A DNA stretch of 64,000 bases from Paratractidigestivibacter sp003150175 (GTDB lineage Bacteria; Actinomycetota; Coriobacteriia; Coriobacteriales; Atopobiaceae). The notes below the pieces were generated by a model that did not search any database, had not been told where the DNA came from, and saw only the letters and a program-made list of their open reading frames with translations. Shown one piece after another: positions 43,395 to 51,908 of this stretch. Both the position numbers and the translations under genes were made by a program. Positions within the stretch are counted from its first letter, which is position 1, and each line of letters begins with the position of its first letter. The DNA lies in assembly GCF_964283195.1 (NCBI RefSeq), contig NZ_CAXYLH010000003.1; one strand, 5' to 3'.

Positions 43395-44651
43395 TTATCG
43401 AACGAGCCGGGGGCGCGGGACATCGCCTAGGCCCCAGTCGTCGACGGGAGCCGCGGGAGGCTCATCGACGGGCGCGGCGGTTTGCTCCGAGGGCGCGGAG
43501 GTGGACGGCGCGGAGGCGGGGTCGAGGGTGACGGGCTCGGGTACATCGTCCTGCGGGGCGGCCGCAGACTCGCCGGAAACCGGAGTCACCTCCTCGGGGC
43601 CCGCTGCGACAGCGGACTCGACCGGCGCGTCCGTGGGCACAGGCTCAGCTACAACAACCTCGGACACGGGTTCCGGCTCGGCGACCTCGGGCGCAGCCTG
43701 GGCGTCAACCTCGGCCTCGGGCGCAGCCGGGGTGTCAATCTCGGCCTCAGGCGCGTTGACCTCAGTCTCAGGCGCGTCGGCCTCAGCCTCGAGCTCCGCC
43801 GACGCCGGCATAGGGTCCACCGTCACCTCTTGGTCCGATTCCACAAAAGGTTCGGCCTCCCGCGCCGGCTCCTGATCGTCTTTCTGCTCCGGCTCGGTCA
43901 TCGGTTCAGCCGCTGCGGGCGCCGCCGCCAGAATAGCCTCGACCTCAGCTTCGTCGACGACATGCCTATCGTTGGAAGCGTCCGTGCGCGCGGTCTCGGA
44001 AGGCGCCGCGGGCTCGGTCGCCGATTCCGGCGAAGGCTCCGCCATCGGCGCCGCGGCCTCCATTGGCTCCGCCGCGCCCTCGGTCACGGAAACAGGCTCG
44101 TCGCCAGCCGCTGTCTCCGGCGCGATCTCGCCATCCTCGGGTTCCGGCTCCCGCACGGCGACCTCGGGTTTCTTCTCGACCGGGGGCAAGCTTCCCACCA
44201 GGGCGACGAGGCCCTTGGCGATGGCGTCGGCGTCCGGCCTCGGATCGCCACCGCCCGAGAACGCCCACTGCATGAGCCAAGCGGCGCTCGAGAGCGCGCC
44301 GACCACGAGCACGTCGTCGACGCACTTCAGCGTGATCTTGTAAGTGCGCTCCCCGACCTCGGTGGTCTGGCCGCAGGCGATGTCTCCCGCGATGTCCGTG
44401 CGGGCGAGCAGCTCGACGGTCACGTGCTCGAGCAGGTGCGCGAGCTCGGTGTTGCCCATCACATCGCCAAAGACGCCGGACTCATCGCCCAGGCACACGT
44501 GGTCGCGAAGTTCGGGCATGACCTGCCACACGCGGGTCGTGCCCTCGAGGTCCTCGATCGTCATCAGGGGCGCGTTGGCCGCGAGCTCGACGGTGGCCTC
44601 AAGGTTCTTCGGGCCGACGACGACCTTCTTTATGTCAAACAGCTGAGCCAT
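43395..44651 (-). CDS. CphA N-terminal-domain-like protein with long acidic Glu/Pro/Ala tail
   Basis: A 418-residue protein from ATG 44651 (GAGAGGGG upstream). Residues 1-140 resemble the N-terminal domain of cyanophycin synthetase: TRVWQVMPELRDHVC, then GNTELAHLLEHVTVELLAR and a closing YKITLKCVDDVLVVGAL. No ATP-grasp or Mur-ligase part follows. Residues about 150-400 are low-complexity Glu/Pro/Ala with repeats of EAEVDAPE type, and the protein ends DDWGLGDVPRPRLVR. The acidic tail is of opposite charge to the basic tail of the neighbouring PRC protein. Function unknown; the domain assignment is by eye and moderate. Confidence 0.7.
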   Translation of the reverse strand: MAQLFDIKKVVVGPKNLEATVELAANAPLMTIEDLEGTTRVWQVMPELRDHVCLGDESGVFGDVMGNTELAHLLEHVTVELLARTDIAGDIACGQTTEVGERTYKITLKCVDDVLVVGALSSAAWLMQWAFSGGGDPRPDADAIAKGLVALVGSLPPVEKKPEVAVREPEPEDGEIAPETAAGDEPVSVTEGAAEPMEAAAPMAEPSPESATEPAAPSETARTDASNDRHVVDEAEVEAILAAAPAAAEPMTEPEQKDDQEPAREAEPFVESDQEVTVDPMPASAELEAEADAPETEVNAPEAEIDTPAAPEAEVDAQAAPEVAEPEPVSEVVVAEPVPTDAPVESAVAAGPEEVTPVSGESAAAPQDDVPEPVTLDPASAPSTSAPSEQTAAPVDEPPAAPVDDWGLGDVPRPRLVR

Positions 44652-44729
44652 TCCGGCCCCTCTCGATCAAGCCCGGCGAGCGGGCGTGGCGCAGGTCCCC
44701 CCATTGTAGTCAACCGACGCCCTTACTAT

Positions 44730-46079
44730 CTATTCCTTATCGGTGGCCGCGCCTTTATCGGCATCCTCGGCGCCCGGCTCCGCAGGGAACTCCTCAGGTT
44801 CCGGGGCGGTCACGCGCAGCAGGCTCACGCGGCGGCCGCGCATGGACTGGACGCGGAAGGTGTAGCCATCCTTCGTGAAGACGTCGCCGGGGTGCGGGAC
44901 CTTATCGGCGAGCTCGAGGATGTAGCCGGCGATGGTCTCGTACTCCTCATTGTCCTCCACAGGCCAGCCGAGATCCATCGCGTCATCGAGCGCAAAGCGG
45001 CCGTCGACGAGCCAGTCGCGGTCCGAGAGCTTGGTCAGGTACTTGTTGTCCGGGTCGAACTCGTCCTCGATCTCGCCGACGATCTCCTCGACGATGTCCT
45101 CGATGGTGAGCACACCGGCGGTTCCGCCGTACTCGTCAACGACGATGACCATCTGGTCGTGGCTCGTCTGCATCTCGGAGAGCAGCGGGATGATGTCCTT
45201 GGTGTCAGGGACGTAGGTCGCGGTACGGACGAAATCGGCGACCGAGGCCTCCCCCTTACCCTCGTCGAGGATCGGGGTGATGATGTCCTTGATGTGGGCG
45301 ATGCCGATCACGCGGTCGACGGAGCCGTGGTAGACGGGGATGCGGCTATAGCCGGTCCGGCGCATGATGGCGAGGACGCGGTTCAGGGTCGACGAATCCT
45401 CGACCGAGGTCATGTCGACGCGCGGGATCATGACCTCGCGCGCGATGGTGTCGCCGAGGTCGATGACGTCGTGGATCATCGACTTCTCCTCGTCGGAGAG
45501 CTCCTCGGAGTCGGTGACCATATATTTGATCTCCTCTTCCGAGACGTCCTGGCGGTCGTCGGCGGACTTGATGCCCAGCAGGGTGGAGAGGCCGTCGGCC
45601 GATTTCGAGGTCAGCCAAACGAGCGGGGAGGCGATGCGCATGAAGCCGCGAATGGGGCCGGCGACCGATTTTGCGACGGACTCGGCATCGGAAAGGGCGA
45701 TGCGCTTGGGCACCAGCTCGCCGATGACGGTCGAGAAATAGGCCACGATGAGGGTGATCGCCACGACGGCCACGTTGCCCGCGATGCCGGTCGGGATGCC
45801 GAAGCCGATGAGCAGCTCCGCAAGCGGGTCCGAAAGGCTCGTCGCCGCGAACGCGGAGGAGCCGAAGCCGACGAGCGTGATGGCGACCTGGATCGTGGCA
45901 AGGAACTGACCAGAGTCGGACGAAAGGTCGATCGCGCTCTTCGCGCGCTTGTCCCCCTCGTCCGCCTCGGGCTCTAGGACAGCTCGCTTCGCGTTGACGA
46001 CGGCCATTTCCGAAGCGGAGAAAAAGCCGTTCGCGAGGGTGAACAGGAACGTGACGATAATGCTAATGGCTACGTCCAT
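44730..46079 (-). CDS. CNNM/CBS-domain membrane transporter (hemolysin-C/CorC family)
   Basis: A 449-residue protein with three to four membrane helices in an N-terminal DUF21/CNNM domain (residues 1-190: FTLANGFFSASEMAVVNAKR, then TIQVAITLVGFGSSAFAA and YFSTVIGELVPKRIAL). A tandem CBS pair follows (about 205-330, REVMIPRVDMTSVE, SRIPVYHGSVDRVIGIAHIKDI, DEYGGTAGVLTIEDIVEEIVGEIEDEFD). It ends in a CorC_HlyC domain (about 345-430). Members act in Mg2+ or Co2+ efflux. The ribosome site AAGGAGGT lies 13 nt before ATG 46079, a long spacing. First gene of the operon leading to GH3. Confidence 0.93.
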   Translation of the reverse strand: MDVAISIIVTFLFTLANGFFSASEMAVVNAKRAVLEPEADEGDKRAKSAIDLSSDSGQFLATIQVAITLVGFGSSAFAATSLSDPLAELLIGFGIPTGIAGNVAVVAITLIVAYFSTVIGELVPKRIALSDAESVAKSVAGPIRGFMRIASPLVWLTSKSADGLSTLLGIKSADDRQDVSEEEIKYMVTDSEELSDEEKSMIHDVIDLGDTIAREVMIPRVDMTSVEDSSTLNRVLAIMRRTGYSRIPVYHGSVDRVIGIAHIKDIITPILDEGKGEASVADFVRTATYVPDTKDIIPLLSEMQTSHDQMVIVVDEYGGTAGVLTIEDIVEEIVGEIEDEFDPDNKYLTKLSDRDWLVDGRFALDDAMDLGWPVEDNEEYETIAGYILELADKVPHPGDVFTKDGYTFRVQSMRGRRVSLLRVTAPEPEEFPAEPGAEDADKGAATDKE

Positions 46080-46274
46080 GCGCTGTTGCGCGACCTCCTT
46101 GGGTCGATGGTCAGATTCACCGCGGCTAGACGTTGGGGCCGGCGGTTTTAAATTACAGATTTTACCAGCAGTCTGTGCGTATGTTGTTTCATACCCATTG
46201 CCACAGCGTCAGGCGTTCATCTGGGCGGCAACGGACATTGTGCCCGGCAAGGGATGCCCGTCGATCGTCCCTTT

Positions 46275-46495
46275 TGCACAAAAATCGATTCGGGCCACGT
46301 CAGCGCTCGTTTTCTACGCAAAAATCGATTCGGGCTACGTGTTTTCGATGCCCGCAGTATCGTTCGTTGCCATCGTGCGGACAAAACCGCAGGATTCGAA
46401 TTCCAGGAGCCAGCTAGAGGGCGTAAAACGCGTGGCCCTAATCGATTTTTGCGCACGGGACTAAACTTCTCGTAGCCCTAAGCCAGTTTCGTGCA
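46275..46495. repeat. 221-bp element of two direct and two inverted 25-nt units, copy 1
   Basis: Units at 46275-46299 and 46315-46339 (TGCACAAAAATCGATTCGGG type), then inverted units at 46431-46455 and 46471-46495. Both pairs have a period of exactly 40 nt, and the central gap is 91 nt. The 563-bp region upstream of the EF-G-like gene holds this element and no gene that I can support. Copy 2 is at 49.9 kb. Confidence 0.88.
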
Positions 46496-46642
46496 GACCA
46501 GTCGCCCGCGAAGAGGCTCCATACGTTCGCGGCGCGCTCTGCAGCGTTGCCCGAAAGGCCACCCACCGTCGGCACTCACGTGGGTATGGTTGGCACCAAC
46601 GTGCGTTGCATCACGCGAATACACTCCGACGAAGGAGGCATC

Positions 46643-48718
46643 ATGGCAGCAAAAGCACCAGAGAGCGTGAAGAACGTGGTCCTCGTGGGCCAAGGCGGCG
46701 TGGGCAAGACCATGCTGGCCGAGGCAATGCTTCACCTGACGGGCCGCACCACCCGCCTGGGAGGCCACGCCGGCACCAAGCCCACGCTGGACTATGACGG
46801 CGAGGAAGGCGAGCGCGGATTCTCGATCTCCACCTCGATCGCGCCCGTCGAGTGGGAGGGCACCCGCATAAACGTGCTCGACGCACCGTGCTACCCTGAT
46901 TTCGTCGGCGATGCCTATGCCGCGATGAGTGCTTGCGAGACCGCGTTGTTCGTGGTCGATGCCGCGAGCGGCCCGGGAACCGTGACCACGCGCCTTTGGT
47001 ACGCGGCCGAGGACCTCTCGCTCGCACGCGCCATCTTCATCAACCGCATCGATCGCCCGGATGCCGACTACGACCTCGCGTTCGCCACGCTGCAGGAGCG
47101 CTTCGGCAACAAGCTCGGCCCCGTGACCATTCCCATGGGTTCGGGCGACTCGTTCGAGGGCGTCATCGACATCGTCCACATGAAGGCGCGCCACCTCGTG
47201 GATGGCAAGCCCGTCGTCTCCGAGATTCCCGATGCATACGCTCAGGCAGCCGAGAATGCCCGGGCCCAGCTCACCGACCTCGTCGCCGAGGCCGATGACG
47301 AGATCATGATGAAGTACCTCGAAGGTGAGGAGATCACCCAGGAGGAGCTTGAGGGCCTGCTGGCCAAGGCGGTCGCTGAGCGCGTCTTTGTCCCCGTGTT
47401 CACCGGCAGCTGCGTGCGCGAGGAGGGCGTCGTCTCCTTCATGGACGCCGTCGTCTCGTGGTTTCCGACCATGGCGGACTTCGGTCGCATCCCGCTGGTC
47501 AACGGTGAGCAGCTCGGCATCTCTCCTGACGACGATCGCCCCGTGGTCTTCGCCTTCAAGTCGCTGAACGATCCCCAGAACGGGCGTCTGAGCTTCCTTA
47601 AGGTCCTGGCCGGCACCATCACCCCCGGCATCGAGCTCACGAACGCCCGCACCCGCAAGTCCGAGCGTCTGGGCCACCTCTACCTCATGTGCGGCAAGGA
47701 CACCACGGATGTCGCCTCCGCCGCAGCGGGCGACATCGTCGTCGTGCCCAAGCTCGAGGCGCAGACAGGCGACACCCTCAGCGTGACGGGCAAGGTCGAG
47801 GCGGCGGCGTTCCGCTTCCCCAACTCGCTCTATCGCATCGCCATCGAGGCCGACAAGCGCGGCACCGAGGGCAAGCTCTACGCCTTCCTCGAGAAGTCGG
47901 CCGATGCCGACCCGACCCTCAAGGTCGAGCGCGACGAGGATACCGGCCAGACCGTCATCTCCGCCATCGGCGAGGCGCAGGTCAGTGTGCTGCTCGACCG
48001 CCTCGAGGCGCGTGCCGGCGTGACGGCCCACACTGTCGCGCTGCGCATCCCGTACCGCGAGACCATCCGCCGCGTCGCCTCCGCCCAGGGCCGCCACAAG
48101 AAGCAGACCGGCGGCGCCGGGCAGTACGGCGACTGCTGGCTGCGCGTCGAGCCCAATCCCGGCGCAGGCTACGAGTTCGTCGACGAGGTCGTCGGCGGCC
48201 ACATCCCGCGCGGCTTCATCCCCGCCATCGACAAGGGCGTCCAGGAGACCATGAAGGACGGCGTCCTTGCCGGCTATCCCATGATCGACGTAAAGGTCGC
48301 CGTGTACGATGGCTCCTACCACCCGGTGGATTCCAACGAGATGGCGTTCAAGACCGCCGCGCGCATCGGCTTCCAGAAGGCCATCGACCAGGCCGAGCCC
48401 GTGCTCCTCGAGCCGATGGCTCACCTCTCGATCACCGTGCCGGACAGCTACGCTGGCTCCGTGATGGGAGACGTCTCGGCGAGCCGCGGACGCGTCGAGG
48501 GCATGAGCGCCGGAGACGGCGCTGCCGCGGGCACGACCACGATCGAGGCGACCATCCCGTACGCCGAGGTCACCGACTATGCGACCCGCCTGCGTTCGCT
48601 CTCCCGCGGTACCGGCGAGTTCGAGCTTGAGCTTTCCGGTTATGAGCAGGTTCCCCACGACATTCAGCAGAAGCTCGCTGCAGACTACGTCGCCCGCCGC
48701 GCCGCCGGCGAGAAGTAG
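46643..48718 (+). CDS. EF-G-like translation factor paralogue with altered G motifs
   Basis: A 691-residue member of the EF-G/FusA family, from ATG 46643 with GAAGGAGG 5 nt upstream. Domain order I to V is intact. P-loop is GQGGVGKT (16-23). Switch I shows GFSISTS in place of RGITITSA. G3 is DAPCYPDF (80-87) in place of DTPGHVDF, so the GTPase His is Tyr84. G4 is NRID (134-137) in place of NKMD. Domain IV keeps TGGAGQYGD and ASRGRVEGM. It is therefore a second EF-G, not the housekeeping one, perhaps with weak or absent GTPase activity as reported for some EF-G2 proteins. Single gene, followed by a strong hairpin. Confidence 0.9.
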   Translation: MAAKAPESVKNVVLVGQGGVGKTMLAEAMLHLTGRTTRLGGHAGTKPTLDYDGEEGERGFSISTSIAPVEWEGTRINVLDAPCYPDFVGDAYAAMSACETALFVVDAASGPGTVTTRLWYAAEDLSLARAIFINRIDRPDADYDLAFATLQERFGNKLGPVTIPMGSGDSFEGVIDIVHMKARHLVDGKPVVSEIPDAYAQAAENARAQLTDLVAEADDEIMMKYLEGEEITQEELEGLLAKAVAERVFVPVFTGSCVREEGVVSFMDAVVSWFPTMADFGRIPLVNGEQLGISPDDDRPVVFAFKSLNDPQNGRLSFLKVLAGTITPGIELTNARTRKSERLGHLYLMCGKDTTDVASAAAGDIVVVPKLEAQTGDTLSVTGKVEAAAFRFPNSLYRIAIEADKRGTEGKLYAFLEKSADADPTLKVERDEDTGQTVISAIGEAQVSVLLDRLEARAGVTAHTVALRIPYRETIRRVASAQGRHKKQTGGAGQYGDCWLRVEPNPGAGYEFVDEVVGGHIPRGFIPAIDKGVQETMKDGVLAGYPMIDVKVAVYDGSYHPVDSNEMAFKTAARIGFQKAIDQAEPVLLEPMAHLSITVPDSYAGSVMGDVSASRGRVEGMSAGDGAAAGTTTIEATIPYAEVTDYATRLRSLSRGTGEFELELSGYEQVPHDIQQKLAADYVARRAAGEK

Positions 48719-48782
48719 GACCTCGACGCCTTCGACAGTAAGCTCACAGCTCCATCCACGTTCCGCCCTGTTCGTCATCGAT

Positions 48783-48818
48783 AGCGCCGGCCCCCGGAAT
48801 AATCCGGGGGCCGGCGCT
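48783..48818 (+). terminator. 16-bp perfect hairpin after the EF-G-like gene
   Basis: AGCGCCGGCCCCCGGA and its exact complement around a 4-nt loop. Only TCCGTCC follows, so termination relies on the very stable stem. It also separates the EF-G-like gene from the foreign-looking nuclease gene. Confidence 0.65.
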
Positions 48819-48844
48819 TCCGTCCACCTGGAAAGGGGGCGCCT

Positions 48845-49834
48845 ATGGCGACTCCGAACCTCATAGTCGGATACGAATCGGCCCTTGATTACTGGCGGGC
48901 AGTCCGTGCCGCCGACATCGAGCCCGACCTTGACCCCACTAGCGGGAAGGTCATCGGCGCGATGCCGCTTGCGCTCGCGCAGCGCGCTGCCCGCGGGATC
49001 GCGGCGTGTTGCACTGAGCCGCCGCTGCAAATCGTTGTTCCAGACAAGCATCACCGGCACAATTGCCCCGCGATTGAAAACAGGGTCTTCAAGGGGCCTC
49101 TTAGATCGAGACAGCTCACCTCGATCGGCAGCGATATCTCAATCTGTAACGCGGAACCGCTCTTTTGTCAGCTCGGCGTCTGCACGCCGCTCATCGACTT
49201 GGCGCTCATTGGATTTGAGCTTTGCGGCTCCTATGGGGTTCTATCGAACGGCGACGATACCGTTGCCTATGGACTCCAGCCGCTTACGACCATCGCCGAC
49301 CTGAAAAACTATGCCGAGGGAGCGAAAGCCCTGGACATCAAGGGTTCAGGCAAGGCGCTTCAAGCACTTTCGCTAGCGGCAGACGGATCTGCGTCGCCGC
49401 GAGAATCCGAAATCGGAACGTTTCTTTCTCTTAGCCGGGCAAGGGGCGGTGCCGGCCTTGGCGGGTTCGTTATGAACAGGTCGATTAAGGTCCCTCCGGA
49501 AATGTCCGTGATCGTCGGCTCAAAATCGTTAAAACCCGACTTTCTCTGGGAACAGCCGAAGTTGGTCCTCGAGTACGACAGCGACGAGTTCCACCTCGAT
49601 GCAGCACAAAAGAGTCGCGACGAGGCAAGGCGACGCGTATTCGAGAACCTCGGGTATACGGTCAAATGCCTGACTTCCGACATCTTGGTCGATAACGCCA
49701 AGCTCAATGCGTTCATCAGCGAACTTGAATCTGCTGTTTCCCCCAGAAGGAGAACTCCAAGCGATGCGATGCTCAAAACCCGAGCGGCGACGAGGGAGAG
49801 GCTCTTCGGCAAAGAGCGGGTATTCCCACAGTGA
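48845..49834 (+). CDS. DUF559/Vsr-like nuclease-fold protein, function unknown
   Basis: A 329-residue protein from ATG 48845 with AAAGGGGG 6 nt upstream. The last 110 residues look like a PD-(D/E)XK or Vsr-type nuclease core: KPDFLWEQPKLVLEYDSDEF gives a D-x(n)-E pattern. It is followed by HLDAAQKSRDEARRRVFENLGYTV, the signature helix of DUF559 proteins. The first 200 residues have a winged-helix-like feel (ALDYWRAVRAADIE, PLIDLALIGFELCGSYG) reminiscent of AbiEi-type antitoxins. GC content is clearly lower than that of the EF-G-like gene, suggesting horizontal transfer. It sits between a terminator and a repeat element. The real substrate is unknown. Confidence 0.75.
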   Translation: MATPNLIVGYESALDYWRAVRAADIEPDLDPTSGKVIGAMPLALAQRAARGIAACCTEPPLQIVVPDKHHRHNCPAIENRVFKGPLRSRQLTSIGSDISICNAEPLFCQLGVCTPLIDLALIGFELCGSYGVLSNGDDTVAYGLQPLTTIADLKNYAEGAKALDIKGSGKALQALSLAADGSASPRESEIGTFLSLSRARGGAGLGGFVMNRSIKVPPEMSVIVGSKSLKPDFLWEQPKLVLEYDSDEFHLDAAQKSRDEARRRVFENLGYTVKCLTSDILVDNAKLNAFISELESAVSPRRRTPSDAMLKTRAATRERLFGKERVFPQ

Positions 49835-49911
49835 ACGAGGACTCAAGTGCCCGATCAATGTGCAGGTTGCCTTCCGCTATGGCCGCCTTCCGCTATCGCT
49901 GCCTTCCGCCA

Positions 49912-50131
49912 TACACAAAACTCGATGAGGGCCACGCTGAGCGATCTACCCTGCACAAAATTCAATTCGGGCCACGCTTTTTCCACCTAAATTGGCTGTT
50001 TGCGCTTCACACAGGCGCAAAACACCAGGATAGGGTCAGCAAGCATTTGCCTTGGAGCCAAAAGTACGTAGCCCTAAGCGAGTTTTGCGCAACGATCAAA
50101 GGCCAACGTAGCCCTAATCGAATTATGTGCA
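49912..50131. repeat. 220-bp element of two direct and two inverted 25-nt units, copy 2
   Basis: Units at 49912-49936 and 49952-49976, inverted units at 50067-50091 and 50107-50131. The period is again 40 nt and the central gap 90 nt. The centre shares AAAAC-x2-CAGGAT and GGAGCCA with copy 1, so the whole element is homologous. It fills most of the 390-bp gap between the convergent nuclease and radical SAM genes; no gene is seen there. Confidence 0.88.
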
Positions 50132-50141
50132 CTCGCGACCG

Positions 50142-50176
50142 AAAAAAGGAGGGGCGGACCTCAGTCTGCCCCTCCT
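50142..50176 (-). terminator. Intrinsic terminator of the radical SAM gene
   Basis: The 13-bp stem AGGAGGGGCGGAC/GTCTGCCCCTCCT with a 4-nt loop is followed on the minus strand by T6. It lies about 50 bp after the stop at 50225. Confidence 0.85.
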
Positions 50177-50224
50177 CGAGTCGCTGTTAGCCGTTCGTCG
50201 CCCGACCGCGAGAGCCGCTGCGAC

Positions 50225-51673
50225 CTACTCCGCGTTCTCCTCGGCGATGAGCTTCGCCTTCGAGTCCACGCCCAGGTTGGAGACGCTGTCCTCATACACC
50301 TTCTTGCCGGTGGGGTGCTGCTCGAGCCACAGCTTCTCGGCGCGATCCTCCCAGCTCTTGGCGTAGACGGAGGTACGCTGGCAGAGGTGGTCGACGTCCT
50401 CGGGCGTCACGTACTCGGTGCACTTGGCATCCGACTCGTGGACGATCTCCGGCAGGATCTCCGGGTTCTCGAGCATCGGGCACGGCTTGAGCATGTTGTC
50501 GTTCCAGGGATAATGCTTGCGGTACGCCTGGAAAATCGGCTGCTTCAGGCAGTCGAGCAGCGACTGCTCCTTGATGTTGGCGTTGGAGTAGTGGATGAAG
50601 ACACACGGCTCCACGTCGCCGCGGGCGTTGATGTGGCAGTAGACGCGGCCGCCGGCGATGCAGCCGCCCACGTACTCACCGTCATTCTGGAAGTCCATGG
50701 CGAAGATCGGCTTGCCGCCCTCGACGGCGCGTACCTCGCGGATGCGGTGCAGCATGTACTCACGCTGCTCCGGCGTCGGGCAGAGATCGACGGTCGCGCC
50801 CTCGCCCACGGGCATGTAGTGGAAGTACCAGGCCCAGCGGCAGCCCTTGGAGATGATGGTGTCGAAGTACTCATCGGACGAAACCATCTCGGTATTGGCT
50901 CGGGTATAGGCGGTAGAGGTGCCATAAAGCAGGCCGTTTTTGTGCATAAGGTCGAAGGCGCGCATGACCTCCTGGTAGGAGCCGTCACCGCGACGGCCGT
51001 CGTTGGAAGACTCGGTACCCTCGAGCGACACGCTGAACACGATGTTGCCGACGCGCTTGACGTCGTCGCAGAACTCCTGGTCGATCAGCGATGCGTTGGT
51101 GAAGATGTTGAAGAGGCAGTCGTTGTGCGCCTCCGCCAAGCGGATAACGTCGCGCTTGCGAACGAGCGGCTCGCCGCCGGTGAGCATATACAGGTGGCAA
51201 CCGAGCTCCGAGCCCTCGGTGACCAGACGGTCCATGTCCTCGTAGGTGAGGTTCAGGCTATTGCCGTAATCGGCGGCCCAGCAGCCCACGCAATGCTTGT
51301 TGCAGGCGCTCGTCGGGTCAAAGAGAATGATCCACGGCACGTTGCACTGCTCCTTGGCGGCGTTCGTCGTCGTGTTGCGCAGCCCGCGGAACGCGGCCTC
51401 GTAGCCACCGTTCAGGATAGACGTCTTCAGCACGTGGTGATCGGTGTTGTCGATGACGTCCCAGAGGAACTGCTCCCACTTGGAGCCGGGATACAGCCCG
51501 TTGCGGATACCGCGGATAGCTCCGGGCGAGGTGTCCTTGAGCAGCTTGCCGGCCATGTCGAGCAGCTTACCGAGGTTCTTCTCGCGGTCGGGGCCGCTGG
51601 CGGCCTTGATGATCTGGTCGAGGGCGACGCTGAACGCCTTGCGCTCGGCGGCGTGCGCGATCTTGGACTGCAT
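50225..51673 (-). CDS. Radical SAM/SPASM-domain protein
   Basis: A 482-residue iron-sulfur enzyme. Residues 1-105 are a helical N-terminal extension. The radical SAM core begins at PWIILFDPTSACNKHCVGCW, with the CxxxCxxC cluster (near 125-132), then LTGGEPLVRKRDVIRLA (the GGE motif) and FSVSLEGTESSND. The C-terminal part holds GGCIAGGRVYCHINARGDVEPCVFIHYSNANI and KPCPMLENP, the cysteine pattern of a SPASM auxiliary-cluster domain. It ends with a hydrophilic tail. Such proteins modify peptides or cofactors, but no precursor peptide gene is visible nearby. AGGAGAGG precedes ATG 51673. Divergent from the RNA methyltransferase. Substrate unknown. Confidence 0.88.
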   Translation of the reverse strand: MQSKIAHAAERKAFSVALDQIIKAASGPDREKNLGKLLDMAGKLLKDTSPGAIRGIRNGLYPGSKWEQFLWDVIDNTDHHVLKTSILNGGYEAAFRGLRNTTTNAAKEQCNVPWIILFDPTSACNKHCVGCWAADYGNSLNLTYEDMDRLVTEGSELGCHLYMLTGGEPLVRKRDVIRLAEAHNDCLFNIFTNASLIDQEFCDDVKRVGNIVFSVSLEGTESSNDGRRGDGSYQEVMRAFDLMHKNGLLYGTSTAYTRANTEMVSSDEYFDTIISKGCRWAWYFHYMPVGEGATVDLCPTPEQREYMLHRIREVRAVEGGKPIFAMDFQNDGEYVGGCIAGGRVYCHINARGDVEPCVFIHYSNANIKEQSLLDCLKQPIFQAYRKHYPWNDNMLKPCPMLENPEILPEIVHESDAKCTEYVTPEDVDHLCQRTSVYAKSWEDRAEKLWLEQHPTGKKVYEDSVSNLGVDSKAKLIAEENAE

Positions 51674-51871
51674 TGCTTACCTCTCCTCCGTGAACGGGCC
51701 TTGGACCCTTCTGGTTTTTTGAACCCGTTTCAAATCACAAATGAATGGTACCCCAGATTCCTTGAAGAATTGCGTGTTTTTTGACCGCAGTTAGATTTTC
51801 CGGCAAGAAGAAGCGCGGTCGGCGCCCCATCCGCGCCTTGACCGAAGCATACCCGCAGCGTAGCCCTCGTG

Positions 51872-51877
51872 TATGCT
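51872..51877 (+). promoter_or_regulatory. Candidate -10 box (TATGCT) of the RNA methyltransferase gene
   Basis: TATGCT lies 14 bp before ATG 51891 and 32 bp before ATG 51909. Weak -35. Its position suggests the longer translation start would have almost no leader. Confidence 0.35.
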
Positions 51878-51908
51878 AGGAAGGCAAATCATGATGAAGG
51901 GGACATTC

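Noticed and set aside
46275..50131. CRISPR array
   Set aside because: Repeats are 25 nt with a fixed 15-nt gap, only two per orientation, and inverted pairs; no cas genes are present.
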